A stretch of DNA of 64,000 nucleotides from NCBI RefSeq assembly GCF_021729155.1, contig NZ_JAJQYA010000016.1, positions 16,441 through 80,440 on the forward strand, given 5' to 3'. The stretch's first letter is position 1. Each line of letters begins with the position of its first letter. This document shows, piece by piece, positions 56,150 to 64,000 of this stretch. A model generated the notes under the pieces. It was not told the origin of the DNA. It saw only the letters and a program-made list of their open reading frames with translations, and did no database searches. Source of the DNA: Membranihabitans marinus. Lineage in GTDB: Bacteria > Bacteroidota > Bacteroidia > Chitinophagales > Saprospiraceae. The position numbers and the translations under genes were made by a program.

Positions 56150-57394
56150 ATGTTGTACACATTATTTGAATATATTGAATCACATTACGATATTCCAGGT
56201 GCTAGATTGTTCCAGTATCTCTCTTTTCGCGCTGCAATGTCTATGATATTGTCATTGATAGTGGCTATGTTTTTTGGAAAGAGAATCATTCGGTTTTTGC
56301 GTAAAAAGCAAATCGGAGAAACGGTTAGAGAGTTGGGCTTGGCAGGTCAAAAAGAGAAAGAAGGAACACCGACTATGGGGGGTGTAATCATTATTTTGGC
56401 CATATTGGTGCCCACCATATTGCTGTGTGATTTGACCAATATATATATTCAGTTGATGATCTTCGCTGTATTGTGGATGGGAATGATTGGTTTTGTGGAT
56501 GATTATATTAAAGTATTTAAGAAAAATAAACAAGGACTTAAAGGGAAGTTTAAGATAATGGGGCAGATTATCTTGGGAGTAGTGGTCAGTGTGGTGATTC
56601 TATATAATAGTGATGTCACCATTCGAATGAATAAAGATGCCACTTATAAGGAAATGGTCCAAAATGGAGAGATTTTAGATGTGGAAGACATCGGAGGAGA
56701 TTATGTCGATGTTCATACATACTTGACCAATGTGCCTTTCTTTAAAGGCAATCAATTGGATTATAGTAAGGTATTGCCTTTGTTTCCCAATAATCCACCG
56801 TTAAATGCGGCATTGATTTTTATACCGTTGGTTATATTTATTATCACTGCTGTGTCCAATGCGAGTAATCTCACCGATGGATTGGATGGATTGGCTTCTG
56901 GGATATCAGCTATTATTGGTGGGACATTGGGCATCTTTGCCTATGTCTCTGGTCATACAATATTCGCAGAATATTTAAGTATTTTTTACATCCCGTATTC
57001 AAGTGAATTGGTGGTTTTCTCGGCCTGCTTTGTCGGTGCCTGTATAGGTTTTTTGTGGTTTAATGCCTATCCTGCAAGTATTTTTATGGGTGATACTGGA
57101 AGTTTGACCATTGGGGCCATTATAGCCACGATGGCTATTATGTTGAGAAAGGAACTCTTAATTCCCATTCTTTGTGGAGTGTTTTTGGTGGAAAGTATCA
57201 GTGTGATTTTGCAGGTGATTTATTTTAAATATACCAGAGGAAAATACGGTGAAGGCAGACGTCTTTTCAAAATGGCTCCTCTTCACCACCATTATCAGAA
57301 GTTGGGTCTACACGAATCCAAAATAGTTTCAAGATTTTGGGTTATTGGAGTTATGCTTGCAGTGATTGCAATTATAACACTGAAAATAAGATAG
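56150..57394 (+). CDS. mraY: Phospho-N-acetylmuramoyl-pentapeptide-transferase
   Basis: Transfers phospho-MurNAc-pentapeptide to undecaprenyl phosphate, making lipid I in the inner membrane. The 414-aa product has about 10-11 membrane helices and the family motifs [58 protein letters not shown] and [12 protein letters not shown]. An extended loop (about 165-210) is as in other Bacteroidota. It is normally followed by murD, which is absent here. Confidence 0.97.
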   Translation: MLYTLFEYIESHYDIPGARLFQYLSFRAAMSMILSLIVAMFFGKRIIRFLRKKQIGETVRELGLAGQKEKEGTPTMGGVIIILAILVPTILLCDLTNIYIQLMIFAVLWMGMIGFVDDYIKVFKKNKQGLKGKFKIMGQIILGVVVSVVILYNSDVTIRMNKDATYKEMVQNGEILDVEDIGGDYVDVHTYLTNVPFFKGNQLDYSKVLPLFPNNPPLNAALIFIPLVIFIITAVSNASNLTDGLDGLASGISAIIGGTLGIFAYVSGHTIFAEYLSIFYIPYSSELVVFSACFVGACIGFLWFNAYPASIFMGDTGSLTIGAIIATMAIMLRKELLIPILCGVFLVESISVILQVIYFKYTRGKYGEGRRLFKMAPLHHHYQKLGLHESKIVSRFWVIGVMLAVIAIITLKIR

Positions 57395-57497
57395 ATATAA
57401 CGACTTAAATTTATCATATAATTGATTTTTTCTATTTTTATTAGCCTAATAGTGAATTAAAAATGTATAGATTTAATCATTAATATTATATTTTTTT

Positions 57498-57505
57498 TAT
57501 ATTTG
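57498..57505 (+). promoter_or_regulatory. -7 box of a putative ftsW promoter
   Basis: TATATTTG matches TAnnTTTG exactly, but no TTG lies at 18-20 bp upstream. Transcription would start near 57512, just before the structured leader. Confidence 0.4.
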
Positions 57506-57524
57506 TTATGTAAGATTAAAAGAC

Positions 57525-57639
57525 GTGTAATAAATGGCAAGAATTCTACTAAGGTTTCAAAAAAATTACAACATTTTTCCGATGGGGATCGGATAAAAAC
57601 TTGTCCGAGGGCGCTTGTTTAAGTGCCCTCTTATTACAC
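57525..57639 (+). ncRNA. Structured RNA candidate in the ftsW leader
   Basis: Within the 279-bp mraY-ftsW gap three stems fit one fold. P1 is GTGTAATAA (57525-57533) with TTATTACAC (57631-57639). P2 is TCCGAT-GGGG-ATCGGA (57578-57593). P3 is a 10-bp stem with GTTT loop (57607-57616 with 57621-57630, one G-U pair). P3 abuts the P1 3' strand, allowing coaxial stacking. TCCGA at 57604-57608 could instead pair with the P2 3' arm and would disrupt P3. ftsW starts 35 bp downstream. It could be a cis-regulatory leader, a small RNA or an attenuator; no known family recognised. Confidence 0.5.
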
Positions 57640-57673
57640 CTTTTGACCGTTATTAAAATTAAAGAAAACTACA

Positions 57674-58840
57674 ATGTCATTGGTGCAAAATGTTAAGCAA
57701 AATCTAAAAGGAGATCGCAATATCTGGGTGATATTTGCCTTCTTGTGCTTGGCTTCCATGTTGGCTGTCTATTCATCGGCAGGCATAATGGAATACCGAG
57801 CGGGTGGGCTTGGCGTTGGCTACAGTATACTGAAACATATGTTGTTGATCGTCATAGGAGGAATGGTGGTTTATGTAGTGCATCAGTTGCCGCATCGCTT
57901 TTTTAGTGCCATTGCACCTACCTTTCTATTGGTAGCCATTGGCCTACTTATATTTACCATGTTTTTTGGTGTGGAGAAGAACGATGCAAGACGATGGATT
58001 TCATTGCCTATTATTGGGTTTTCGCTTCAAACCTCAGATTTGGCCAAGGTGGCCATTGTGTTGTTTTTGGCCAGGACTATTTCTACTAAGCAAGCCATTA
58101 TTAAGGATTTTAGGTCGGCATTTTTGCCACTGTTAACTCCTATTTTATTGGTATGTATTTTAATCGCTCCTTCGGATTTGTCGTCGGCAGCTATTCTATT
58201 TGTCACTTGCTTAATCATGCTATTTGTAGGTAGGATTAAGATGAAATATATAATGTTGATATTTCTCACAGGGATTATAGCCTTGGCTGTGTTTATCCTT
58301 TTAGGAGATTTTGTGGATGGGTTTTCCCGTGTGGATACCTGGATGAGTCGCTTGAGTGATTTCGTCAATGGAGCGGGTAGCTCTGACAATACTCAGGCAA
58401 AAATCGCTATAGCACAAGGTGGTTGGTTCGGAATCGGACCGGGCAATAGTGTGCAGCGAAATTTTATAGCATATCCCTATGCGGATTTTATCTATGCTAT
58501 TATATGTGAAGAATACGGTGCTATTGGAGCATTTTTTATACTGATCTTGTATTTGTTGTTGCTCTTTAGATGTACCAAGATTCTTACTAGATCACGTAAG
58601 GCATTTGGTGCTTTACTCGCTTTTGGATTATGCATCAATATCGTGTTGCAGGCCTTGGCCAATTTGGCTGTGTCTGTGCATTTGGTGCCACCTACAGGTT
58701 TGAATCTACCTATGATTAGTATGGGTGGATCCTCTCAGTTGTTTACCGCTTTACAATTTGGTATTATCCTTAGCGTAAGTAGAGAGGTGGAGAAAAATGG
58801 ATTACATAAAAAAAACCTGAAGGATGAAAGTGATGATTAG
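57674..58840 (+). CDS. ftsW: Septal peptidoglycan glycosyltransferase FtsW
   Basis: SEDS-family polymerase that works with FtsI at the septum. The 388-aa product has about 10 membrane helices. Visible motifs are ARRWISLPIIGFSLQTSDLAKVAIVLFLA, the large loop with AQGGWFGIGPGNSVQRNFIAYPYADFIYAIICEEYG, and GLNLPMISMGGSS near the C-terminus. It overlaps murG by 17 bp. Unlike its neighbours it is preceded by a long non-coding leader with a structured RNA candidate. Confidence 0.96.
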   Translation: MSLVQNVKQNLKGDRNIWVIFAFLCLASMLAVYSSAGIMEYRAGGLGVGYSILKHMLLIVIGGMVVYVVHQLPHRFFSAIAPTFLLVAIGLLIFTMFFGVEKNDARRWISLPIIGFSLQTSDLAKVAIVLFLARTISTKQAIIKDFRSAFLPLLTPILLVCILIAPSDLSSAAILFVTCLIMLFVGRIKMKYIMLIFLTGIIALAVFILLGDFVDGFSRVDTWMSRLSDFVNGAGSSDNTQAKIAIAQGGWFGIGPGNSVQRNFIAYPYADFIYAIICEEYGAIGAFFILILYLLLLFRCTKILTRSRKAFGALLAFGLCINIVLQALANLAVSVHLVPPTGLNLPMISMGGSSQLFTALQFGIILSVSREVEKNGLHKKNLKDESDD

Positions 58841-59921
58841 TGGAGGAGGAACAGGTGGGCATATATTTCCCGCTATTGCAATTGGAAATGCCTTGCTGGT
58901 AGAACAGCCTGGTACTCAGTTGTTGTATGTGGGAGCGAAAGGAAAGATGGAAATGAGTCGAATTCCTGCTGCAGGCTTTGAAATAGAAGGCTTGTGGATC
59001 AGTGGAATTGATCGTAAAAAAATGTGGAAAAATATTTTATTCCCATTTAAATTGTTTTCGAGCTTATGGAAGTCATATCGCTTGATCAAAAAGTTTAGTC
59101 CCGATGTAGTAGTGGGTGTAGGTGGATTTGCCAGTGGACCATTATTGGAAATGGCCAGTCGGTTAAATGTGCCAAGCCTCATTCAAGAACAAAATTCAGT
59201 AGCTGGATTAACCAATAGGTTGTTGGCTAAAAAAGTAGATAAAATATGCGTGGCATTCGATGGAATGGAGCGGTATTTTCCAAAAGAAAAGATAGTATAT
59301 ACTGGTAATCCCGTCCGAGCAAATTTGTTGAAGGAATCAGTAAATATAGAGTCAGAGAAGTTGAAGTGGAATATTCAGCCCCAATGCAAGGTGGTGGTTT
59401 CTCTGGGGGGGAGTTTGGGAGCGAGAACATTGAATCAAATGTTTAGAGATCAAACCGATTTAATCGCTGCCAATCCCAATATTCATTTTGTATGGCAGTA
59501 CGGGAAACTGTATAAAGAAGAATACAGTCAATGCGATACGGCAAAATTGGACAATGTGTCTGCTTTTGAATTTATCGATGATATGTCATCTGCATATACT
59601 ATAGCGGATATGGTCATAGCTAGGGCAGGAGCATTGACCTTGGCTGAATTGGCCGTAGTGGCTAAACCAGCATTGTTGATCCCTTCGCCAAATGTGGCCG
59701 ATGACCATCAAACCAAAAACGCTGAGCAATTAGCCAATATGGATGCTGCCATTGTGTTGTCGGATTCTGAGGCTCGAGAAAAGGGTTTGGCCTTGGCGAT
59801 TGACAGTTTAGAGAATACTGAAAGATTGGATAGTTTATCTAGGAATATTGCCCAATACGGAAGTAGAGATGCTGCTCGAGTTATTGCCAATGAAATTGTT
59901 GATCTAAAATCTAAATCTTGA
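58824..59921 (+). CDS. murG: Undecaprenyldiphospho-muramoylpentapeptide GlcNAc transferase
   Basis: GT28 enzyme that converts lipid I to lipid II at the inner face of the membrane. The 365-aa product has the N-terminal GGGTGGHIFPAIAIG loop, VGVGGFASGP, QEQNSVAGLTNR, TGNPVR, the second Gly-rich loop SLGGSLGARTLN and the nucleotide-sugar site RAGALTLAEL. It overlaps ftsW upstream and shares TGATG with ftsQ downstream, where murC is usually found. Confidence 0.97.
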   Translation: MKVMISGGGTGGHIFPAIAIGNALLVEQPGTQLLYVGAKGKMEMSRIPAAGFEIEGLWISGIDRKKMWKNILFPFKLFSSLWKSYRLIKKFSPDVVVGVGGFASGPLLEMASRLNVPSLIQEQNSVAGLTNRLLAKKVDKICVAFDGMERYFPKEKIVYTGNPVRANLLKESVNIESEKLKWNIQPQCKVVVSLGGSLGARTLNQMFRDQTDLIAANPNIHFVWQYGKLYKEEYSQCDTAKLDNVSAFEFIDDMSSAYTIADMVIARAGALTLAELAVVAKPALLIPSPNVADDHQTKNAEQLANMDAAIVLSDSEAREKGLALAIDSLENTERLDSLSRNIAQYGSRDAARVIANEIVDLKSKS

Positions 59922-60709
59922 TGGTAGATAAACAACATATCAAGCGGTTGGGCTATTTACTGGCCTCATGTCTATTCATCATTGGGGTAGGTATATTGTT
60001 TGCTTCCTTTGGTTCGAGATCTGATGCCAAGGTAAGTGGTATAGAAATGATATTTGAAGAACAAAAGGCTGCAGAAAATTTGTTGGATTCAGCCGATATA
60101 GTACGCAGTATTCACACCATATATCCCAAGGGAGTGGTTGGTTTGGAAGCTAAAGATTTAAAGTTAGATTCCATGGAAGTCGCTTTGAGAAATAATCCCT
60201 TTGTGGACCATGTGGAGTTGTATTTAGATAAAAATGCAAAGCTGCGTATAGAAGTACAAGAAAAAAGTCCGCTTTTAAGGGTCTTGAGTCTTAAAGGTGA
60301 CAATCTATATATCGATCGTCAGGGATGGGCTATGCCATTGTCCGATCACTATACGGCGAGGGTAGTAGTGGTAACTGGGCACTTGCCAAAGATTGTGAAA
60401 GAGGTACCAGTAGATTCAGTGGCGATCTTGAACAATATCTTTGAAATAGCAAAGGCAATTGATCGCGACAAATTTATGAGTGATTTTATCTCAGAGATTC
60501 ATGTCGATCATCAATCGAAGATTACCTTAATTCCCGTAGTGGGTGATTTTGTAATCAGTGTAAGTGATGTGGCTAACATAGATGAAAAAATGGATAATCT
60601 AAAGATCTTTTTGCGCGATGGTTTATCCCGCATAGGATGGGATAAATACAGTGAATTGAGCATAGACTACAATCATCAGATCGTTGGTAAAAAAATATTG
60701 AAACCGTGA
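59921..60709 (+). CDS. ftsQ: Cell division protein FtsQ/DivIB
   Basis: 262-aa bitopic divisome protein with a short cytoplasmic tail, one membrane helix (about 11-30, LLASCLFIIGVGILF) and a periplasmic POTRA-like plus beta domain (VALRNNPFVDHVELYLDKNAKLRIEVQEKSPLLRV). I start it at ATG 59921, which overlaps the murG stop; a TTG at 59918 would add one residue. It scaffolds FtsL and FtsB. The stop overlaps the ftsA GTG. Confidence 0.88.
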   Translation: MVDKQHIKRLGYLLASCLFIIGVGILFASFGSRSDAKVSGIEMIFEEQKAAENLLDSADIVRSIHTIYPKGVVGLEAKDLKLDSMEVALRNNPFVDHVELYLDKNAKLRIEVQEKSPLLRVLSLKGDNLYIDRQGWAMPLSDHYTARVVVVTGHLPKIVKEVPVDSVAILNNIFEIAKAIDRDKFMSDFISEIHVDHQSKITLIPVVGDFVISVSDVANIDEKMDNLKIFLRDGLSRIGWDKYSELSIDYNHQIVGKKILKP

Positions 60710-62172
60710 AACATTTATATATGAAGTCAAATAATTATAATCCAGAGGAAGTTGTAGTGGCGGTAGATATAGGGACTACAAAAGTTTGTGTAGTTGCTGG
60801 AAGACGCAATGAGCATGGGAAGTTGGAAATCCTAGGCTTGGGAAAAGTGCCTTGTGAAGGTGTTATCCGTGGTGTAGTGTCCAATATTGAGAAAACAGTT
60901 CGCGCCATAAAGGAGGCTGTGGCTATTGTCGAAAAACAGATTGATGCCAAAGTGAAAATAGTTCACGTTGGGATAGCAGGGCAACATATTAAAAGTTTAC
61001 ATCATCACGGTATATTGACTAGGGATAATGCTCATGACGAAATAAGTCAAGCTGATATCGATCGATTGATCAATGATATGTATAAATTGGTTTTGCCTCC
61101 AGGTGATAAAATTTTACATGTAATTCCTCAGGAATATATTGTGGACAATGAGCAAGGAATAATTGAACCTATCGGTATGTCTGGAATCCGATTGGAGGGA
61201 AATTTTCATATAATTACTGGTCAAATTACAGCTTCAAATAATATTCTAAGATGTATTAAAAAGGCAGGTCTAGAAGCTGCCGATATCACTCTTGAGCCGA
61301 TAGCATCCAGTGCTGCGGTACTGAATCAAGAAGAGAAAGAAGCTGGGATAGCTTTGGTAGATATTGGGGGTGGAACAACAGACTTAACCATATTTTATGA
61401 GGGTATAATTAGACATACTGCAGTGATTCCATTCGGTGGTTATGTTATTACCAAGGATATTAAAGAAGGTTGTACCATCATGAATCATCAAGCCGAGAAA
61501 CTGAAGGTCAAATTCGGTTCTGCTTTGGCCAAAGAAGTGCTTGAAAATAAAATAATTACTATTCCCGGATTGAAGGGAAGAGCTCCAAAAGAGATCTCTG
61601 AGAAAAATCTTGCTAGAATAATTCAGGCAAGAATCGAAGAAATCATGGAATATATTGTCTATGAAATCGATCGCTCGGGTTATGGAGATAAATTGATTGG
61701 AGGGATTGTGTTGACAGGAGGAGGATCAAAACTGAAATATATTGAAGACTTATTAGAGTTTCACACTGGTATCCCTACTAAGGTTAGTTATCCGATCGAA
61801 CATTTGGCTCACGGTTATGTCAAGGAATTGAGCAGTCCTGTATTTTCTACCTCTATTGGATTGTTGATTACTGGATTGTCCACTAGAAAATATGACTCAG
61901 CTATAGAAGTGGAAAAAGAAGAGGTAAAAGAAGTGGAAATGGTTGTAGAACCTGTGGTGAAAATTGAAGAAGTTCAACAAAAAGTAGAAGAGCTTCCCCG
62001 GACCGAAGCTCGAGTAGAGCCTCAGGAAGGACCAGTGACTGGTAATAGCTACAGCAAAAACCATGACCCTATGGACGATGATATAAATATGGACCAAAAA
62101 GGATTTTGGAATAAAGTATTTAACAAAACCAAGGATTGGTTCGAAGCAAGTCCAGATTCAGATTTAAACTAA
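60706..62172 (+). CDS. ftsA: Cell division protein FtsA
   Basis: Actin-like ATPase that tethers FtsZ to the membrane. The 488-aa product has VAVDIGTTKVCVVAGRR (phosphate 1), the 1C domain, DIGGGTTDLTIF (phosphate 2), and LTGGGSKLKYIEDL (adenosine). A Glu/Val-rich linker follows, then a C-terminal amphipathic helix (GFWNKVFNKTKDWFE) for membrane binding. The start may be GTG 60706, which overlaps the ftsQ stop, or ATG 60721; both keep the fold intact. Confidence 0.96.
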   Translation: MKHLYMKSNNYNPEEVVVAVDIGTTKVCVVAGRRNEHGKLEILGLGKVPCEGVIRGVVSNIEKTVRAIKEAVAIVEKQIDAKVKIVHVGIAGQHIKSLHHHGILTRDNAHDEISQADIDRLINDMYKLVLPPGDKILHVIPQEYIVDNEQGIIEPIGMSGIRLEGNFHIITGQITASNNILRCIKKAGLEAADITLEPIASSAAVLNQEEKEAGIALVDIGGGTTDLTIFYEGIIRHTAVIPFGGYVITKDIKEGCTIMNHQAEKLKVKFGSALAKEVLENKIITIPGLKGRAPKEISEKNLARIIQARIEEIMEYIVYEIDRSGYGDKLIGGIVLTGGGSKLKYIEDLLEFHTGIPTKVSYPIEHLAHGYVKELSSPVFSTSIGLLITGLSTRKYDSAIEVEKEEVKEVEMVVEPVVKIEEVQQKVEELPRTEARVEPQEGPVTGNSYSKNHDPMDDDINMDQKGFWNKVFNKTKDWFEASPDSDLN

Positions 62173-62218
62173 GTTCTCAAAACATATACTATTTATTAAT
62201 TTTTAAAATTGGAAAACT

Positions 62219-63643
62219 ATGGAATTCGATATACCTTCTAAAGAAATGTCTATCATAAAAGTCATCGGAGTTGGTGGTGGAGGTTGTAATGCCGTGACTC
62301 ACATGTTCAGACAAGGTATTGTCGGTGTAGATTTCGCACTTTGTAATACCGATCATCAATCTATGGAATTGAGTCCAGTTCCTATTCGCATACAGTTAGG
62401 GCCTAATCTTACCGAAGGTAGAGGAGCCGGTTCTAAGCCAGAAGTTGGCAAACAAGCTTGTATTGAATCAATTGAAGAGATAGAGTCGTTTTTGTCCACA
62501 GGGACTAAAATGGTTTTTGTAACTGCTGGAATGGGTGGGGGTACCGGTACTGGTGCGGCGCCTATTATTGCCAAAACGGCCAGAGAGTTGGGTATTTTGA
62601 CTGTGGGTATAGTCACATTGCCTTTCCGATTTGAAGGAAATACGAGAATTAAATATGCTGAGGATGGATTGGAAGATCTCAAAGCCAATGTAGATGCATT
62701 GATTATTGTATCCAATAATAAGTTGCGAGATATCTATGGTAATCTCCCTGTTTCTGATGCTTTTGGTCATGCCGACAATATATTGACTACAGCAGCTAAA
62801 GGCATTGCTGAGATCATTACGGTTCCCGGTTATGTAAATGTGGATTTTGAAGATGTCAACACCGTTATGCGTGAAAGTGGAGTAGCCATTATGGGTACTG
62901 CATTTGGAGAAGGTGAAGATCGTGCCAAAAAAGCGGTTAGACAAGCTTTGGATTGTCCACTTTTGGAAGAAAACGACATACGCGGTGCCAACCATATCCT
63001 ATTGAATATCACCTCTGGTAATAAAGAAATTACCATGGATGAAATCTTTGAAATTACTGAATATGTTCAAGAAGAAGCCGGAAATGACACCAATCTTATC
63101 TGGGGTAATTGTTCTGACGAGACCCTAGGGGATAAGATCTGTGTAACCGTTATCGCTACTGGATTTGAGAGAACCAATGTTCTTCAAAAAAAAGAGATAG
63201 TTGAGCCTAAGGTTAAGGCTGCACCGATAGAGAAGGAAACTATAGCTCCACCGGTAATGCATGAAATTCCCTTGGAAATTCAGAGTAATCACGATTCTTC
63301 AACCGTGATTTTTCAAGAGAAAAGTGCTGCGTCAATGGATGACGTAGCGGGTTCTTATAACCGCGAAGAAGATCCTTTTGTAGAAGAATATATGAACAAG
63401 GTGCGTCAACACCAAGAAGAAAAATCTAGGTTTCAACCCCGAAATCTAGATGATAAAAAAATGTATGCACATAAAACCATCGTAGATATGGAAAATGTGC
63501 CTGCCTACAAAAGAAGACGAGTTCACTTGGACGATCCAGTAGATTCTGACTATGAACCCAAATCAACTTGGTCAATGAGTCACGAAGACGGTGAACCTGT
63601 GATCAGAAAAAACAGTCCTTACCTTCATGATAATGTGGATTAA
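62219..63643 (+). CDS. ftsZ: Cell division protein FtsZ
   Basis: Tubulin-like GTPase that forms the Z ring. The 474-aa product has VIGVGGGGCNAVTHM at the N-terminus, the tubulin signature GGGTGTGAAP (about 105-114), TLPFRFEG, NADNILTTAAKGI-like block and the T7 loop region (VNVDFEDVNTVM). After residue 330 comes a long variable linker, ending in a conserved C-terminal peptide NSPYLHDNVD as in other Bacteroidota. Last gene of the cluster, followed by a strong terminator. Confidence 0.98.
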   Translation: MEFDIPSKEMSIIKVIGVGGGGCNAVTHMFRQGIVGVDFALCNTDHQSMELSPVPIRIQLGPNLTEGRGAGSKPEVGKQACIESIEEIESFLSTGTKMVFVTAGMGGGTGTGAAPIIAKTARELGILTVGIVTLPFRFEGNTRIKYAEDGLEDLKANVDALIIVSNNKLRDIYGNLPVSDAFGHADNILTTAAKGIAEIITVPGYVNVDFEDVNTVMRESGVAIMGTAFGEGEDRAKKAVRQALDCPLLEENDIRGANHILLNITSGNKEITMDEIFEITEYVQEEAGNDTNLIWGNCSDETLGDKICVTVIATGFERTNVLQKKEIVEPKVKAAPIEKETIAPPVMHEIPLEIQSNHDSSTVIFQEKSAASMDDVAGSYNREEDPFVEEYMNKVRQHQEEKSRFQPRNLDDKKMYAHKTIVDMENVPAYKRRRVHLDDPVDSDYEPKSTWSMSHEDGEPVIRKNSPYLHDNVD

Positions 63644-63668
63644 GTAAGATAATTTAAACCATGCATGT

Positions 63669-63712
63669 AAAAGATCTCTGAGAGCCATTGTGTTTTCGGA
63701 GATCTTTTTTTT
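63669..63712 (+). terminator. Terminator of the dcw cluster
   Basis: Perfect 10-bp stem AAAAGATCTC (63669-63678) with its complement (63699-63708), 20-nt loop and a T8 tail, 26 bp past the ftsZ stop. Confidence 0.9.
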
Positions 63713-63810
63713 GTGGGATAAGAGTACTGTGTTGTTATACAAATAACATATAATTCGCTTCCGTTTGGAAATGCTATCACGTCTCGATACAATGGAATTT
63801 TCCAAAGGAT

Positions 63811-64000
63811 TTACATTGCAGTCACGCCTTTTTGTAGAGGCGCAAGATTTTGCGTCTCCTATCCTAGATTATATTAATACCAAGCCTAAGCCAGTGGCTG
63901 AATCCTTACGAATTACAGGGCAATCACGCCTTTTTGTAGAGGCGCAAGATTTTGCGTCTCCTATCCTAGATTATATTAATACCAAGCCTAAGCCAGTGGC
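63811..64000. repeat. 102-bp tandem repeat with hairpin, truncated by window edge
   Basis: The segment from 63811 recurs from 63913 with a period of 102 bp. From TCACGCC (63822 and 63924) to the window end the two copies are identical over 77 bp. Each contains TTTGTAGAGGCGCAA and a near-palindrome GAGGCGCAA-GATT-TTGCGTCTC. The array may continue past the window. No coding frame is apparent. The TTGTAGAG-palindrome core is shared with the element at 6242-6550. Confidence 0.8.

Noticed and set aside
1..64000. CRISPR arrays, tRNA or rRNA genes, prophage or transposase genes
   Set aside because: No spaced direct-repeat array, cloverleaf-like segment or recombinase frame was seen by reading; a tRNAscan or Infernal run was not possible.

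Overview
The window looks like a chromosomal segment of a member of the Bacteroidota, possibly a Saprospiria- or Chitinophagia-like lineage (the lineage is inference). The evidence is a secreted protein with a type IX secretion (T9SS) sorting tail, a TonB-dependent receptor, a fused E1 alpha/beta dehydrogenase, an FtsZ ending in LHDNVD, weak or absent Shine-Dalgarno sites, and several promoters of the form TTG-N17-20-TAnnTTTG. No rRNA, tRNA, CRISPR array, transposase or phage gene was seen. Most of the window is ordinary housekeeping and accessory metabolism.

Layout. 1-4.1 kb: a three-gene unit of two exported Gfo/Idh/MocA oxidoreductases and a DUF6807 (PmoA-like) protein. 4.1-9 kb: DUF389 membrane protein, NlpC/P60 lipoprotein, an inverted-repeat-bounded element full of hairpins (6242-6550), DUF4199 protein, metF and a secreted CarboxypepD_reg-like protein. 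9-20.4 kb: lon, parE, two poorly known small genes, a TonB-dependent receptor, then adk-obgE, a nitrilase-family amidohydrolase and rplY (L25/Ctc). 20.7-23.5 kb: a c-type cytochrome module (CX4CH lipoprotein, DUF5777 barrel, di-heme cytochrome) followed by a GNAT acetyltransferase. 23.5-39.6 kb: SGNH hydrolase, TRIC-type channel, FUSC protein, MmcQ/YjbR protein, a sulfotransferase-like/aminotransferase IV pair, a MATE transporter, aminotransferase IV plus gamma-glutamyltransferase, a penicillin acylase operon, and a T9SS cargo protein next to a 1-kb T/G-rich gap. 39.6-46.3 kb: 2OG-Fe(II) oxygenase, then a run of minus-strand redox and stress genes (hydrolase-OsmC fusion, divergent MsrA, SelO, canonical MsrA, YaaA, DUF1573). 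46.5-50.2 kb: fused E1 dehydrogenase and a dolichol-phosphate-mannose-synthase-like glycosyltransferase.

50.8-63.6 kb: the division and cell wall (dcw) cluster, mraZ-rsmH-ftsL-ftsI-murE-mraY-ftsW-murG-ftsQ-ftsA-ftsZ. It makes MraZ, the peptidoglycan precursor enzymes, the septal transpeptidase and glycosyltransferase, and the FtsA/FtsZ ring. The usual murD (between mraY and ftsW) and murC (between murG and ftsQ) are absent. The murD position instead holds a 279-bp non-coding stretch with a promoter-like -7 box and a compact multi-stem RNA candidate. Three GTGG-N6-GTGG pairs upstream of mraZ look like MraZ operator sites.

The most interesting non-coding signals are the ftsW leader structure, the hairpin element at 6.2-6.6 kb, and the 102-bp tandem repeat at the right edge. 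The last two share a TTGTAGAG-plus-palindrome core.
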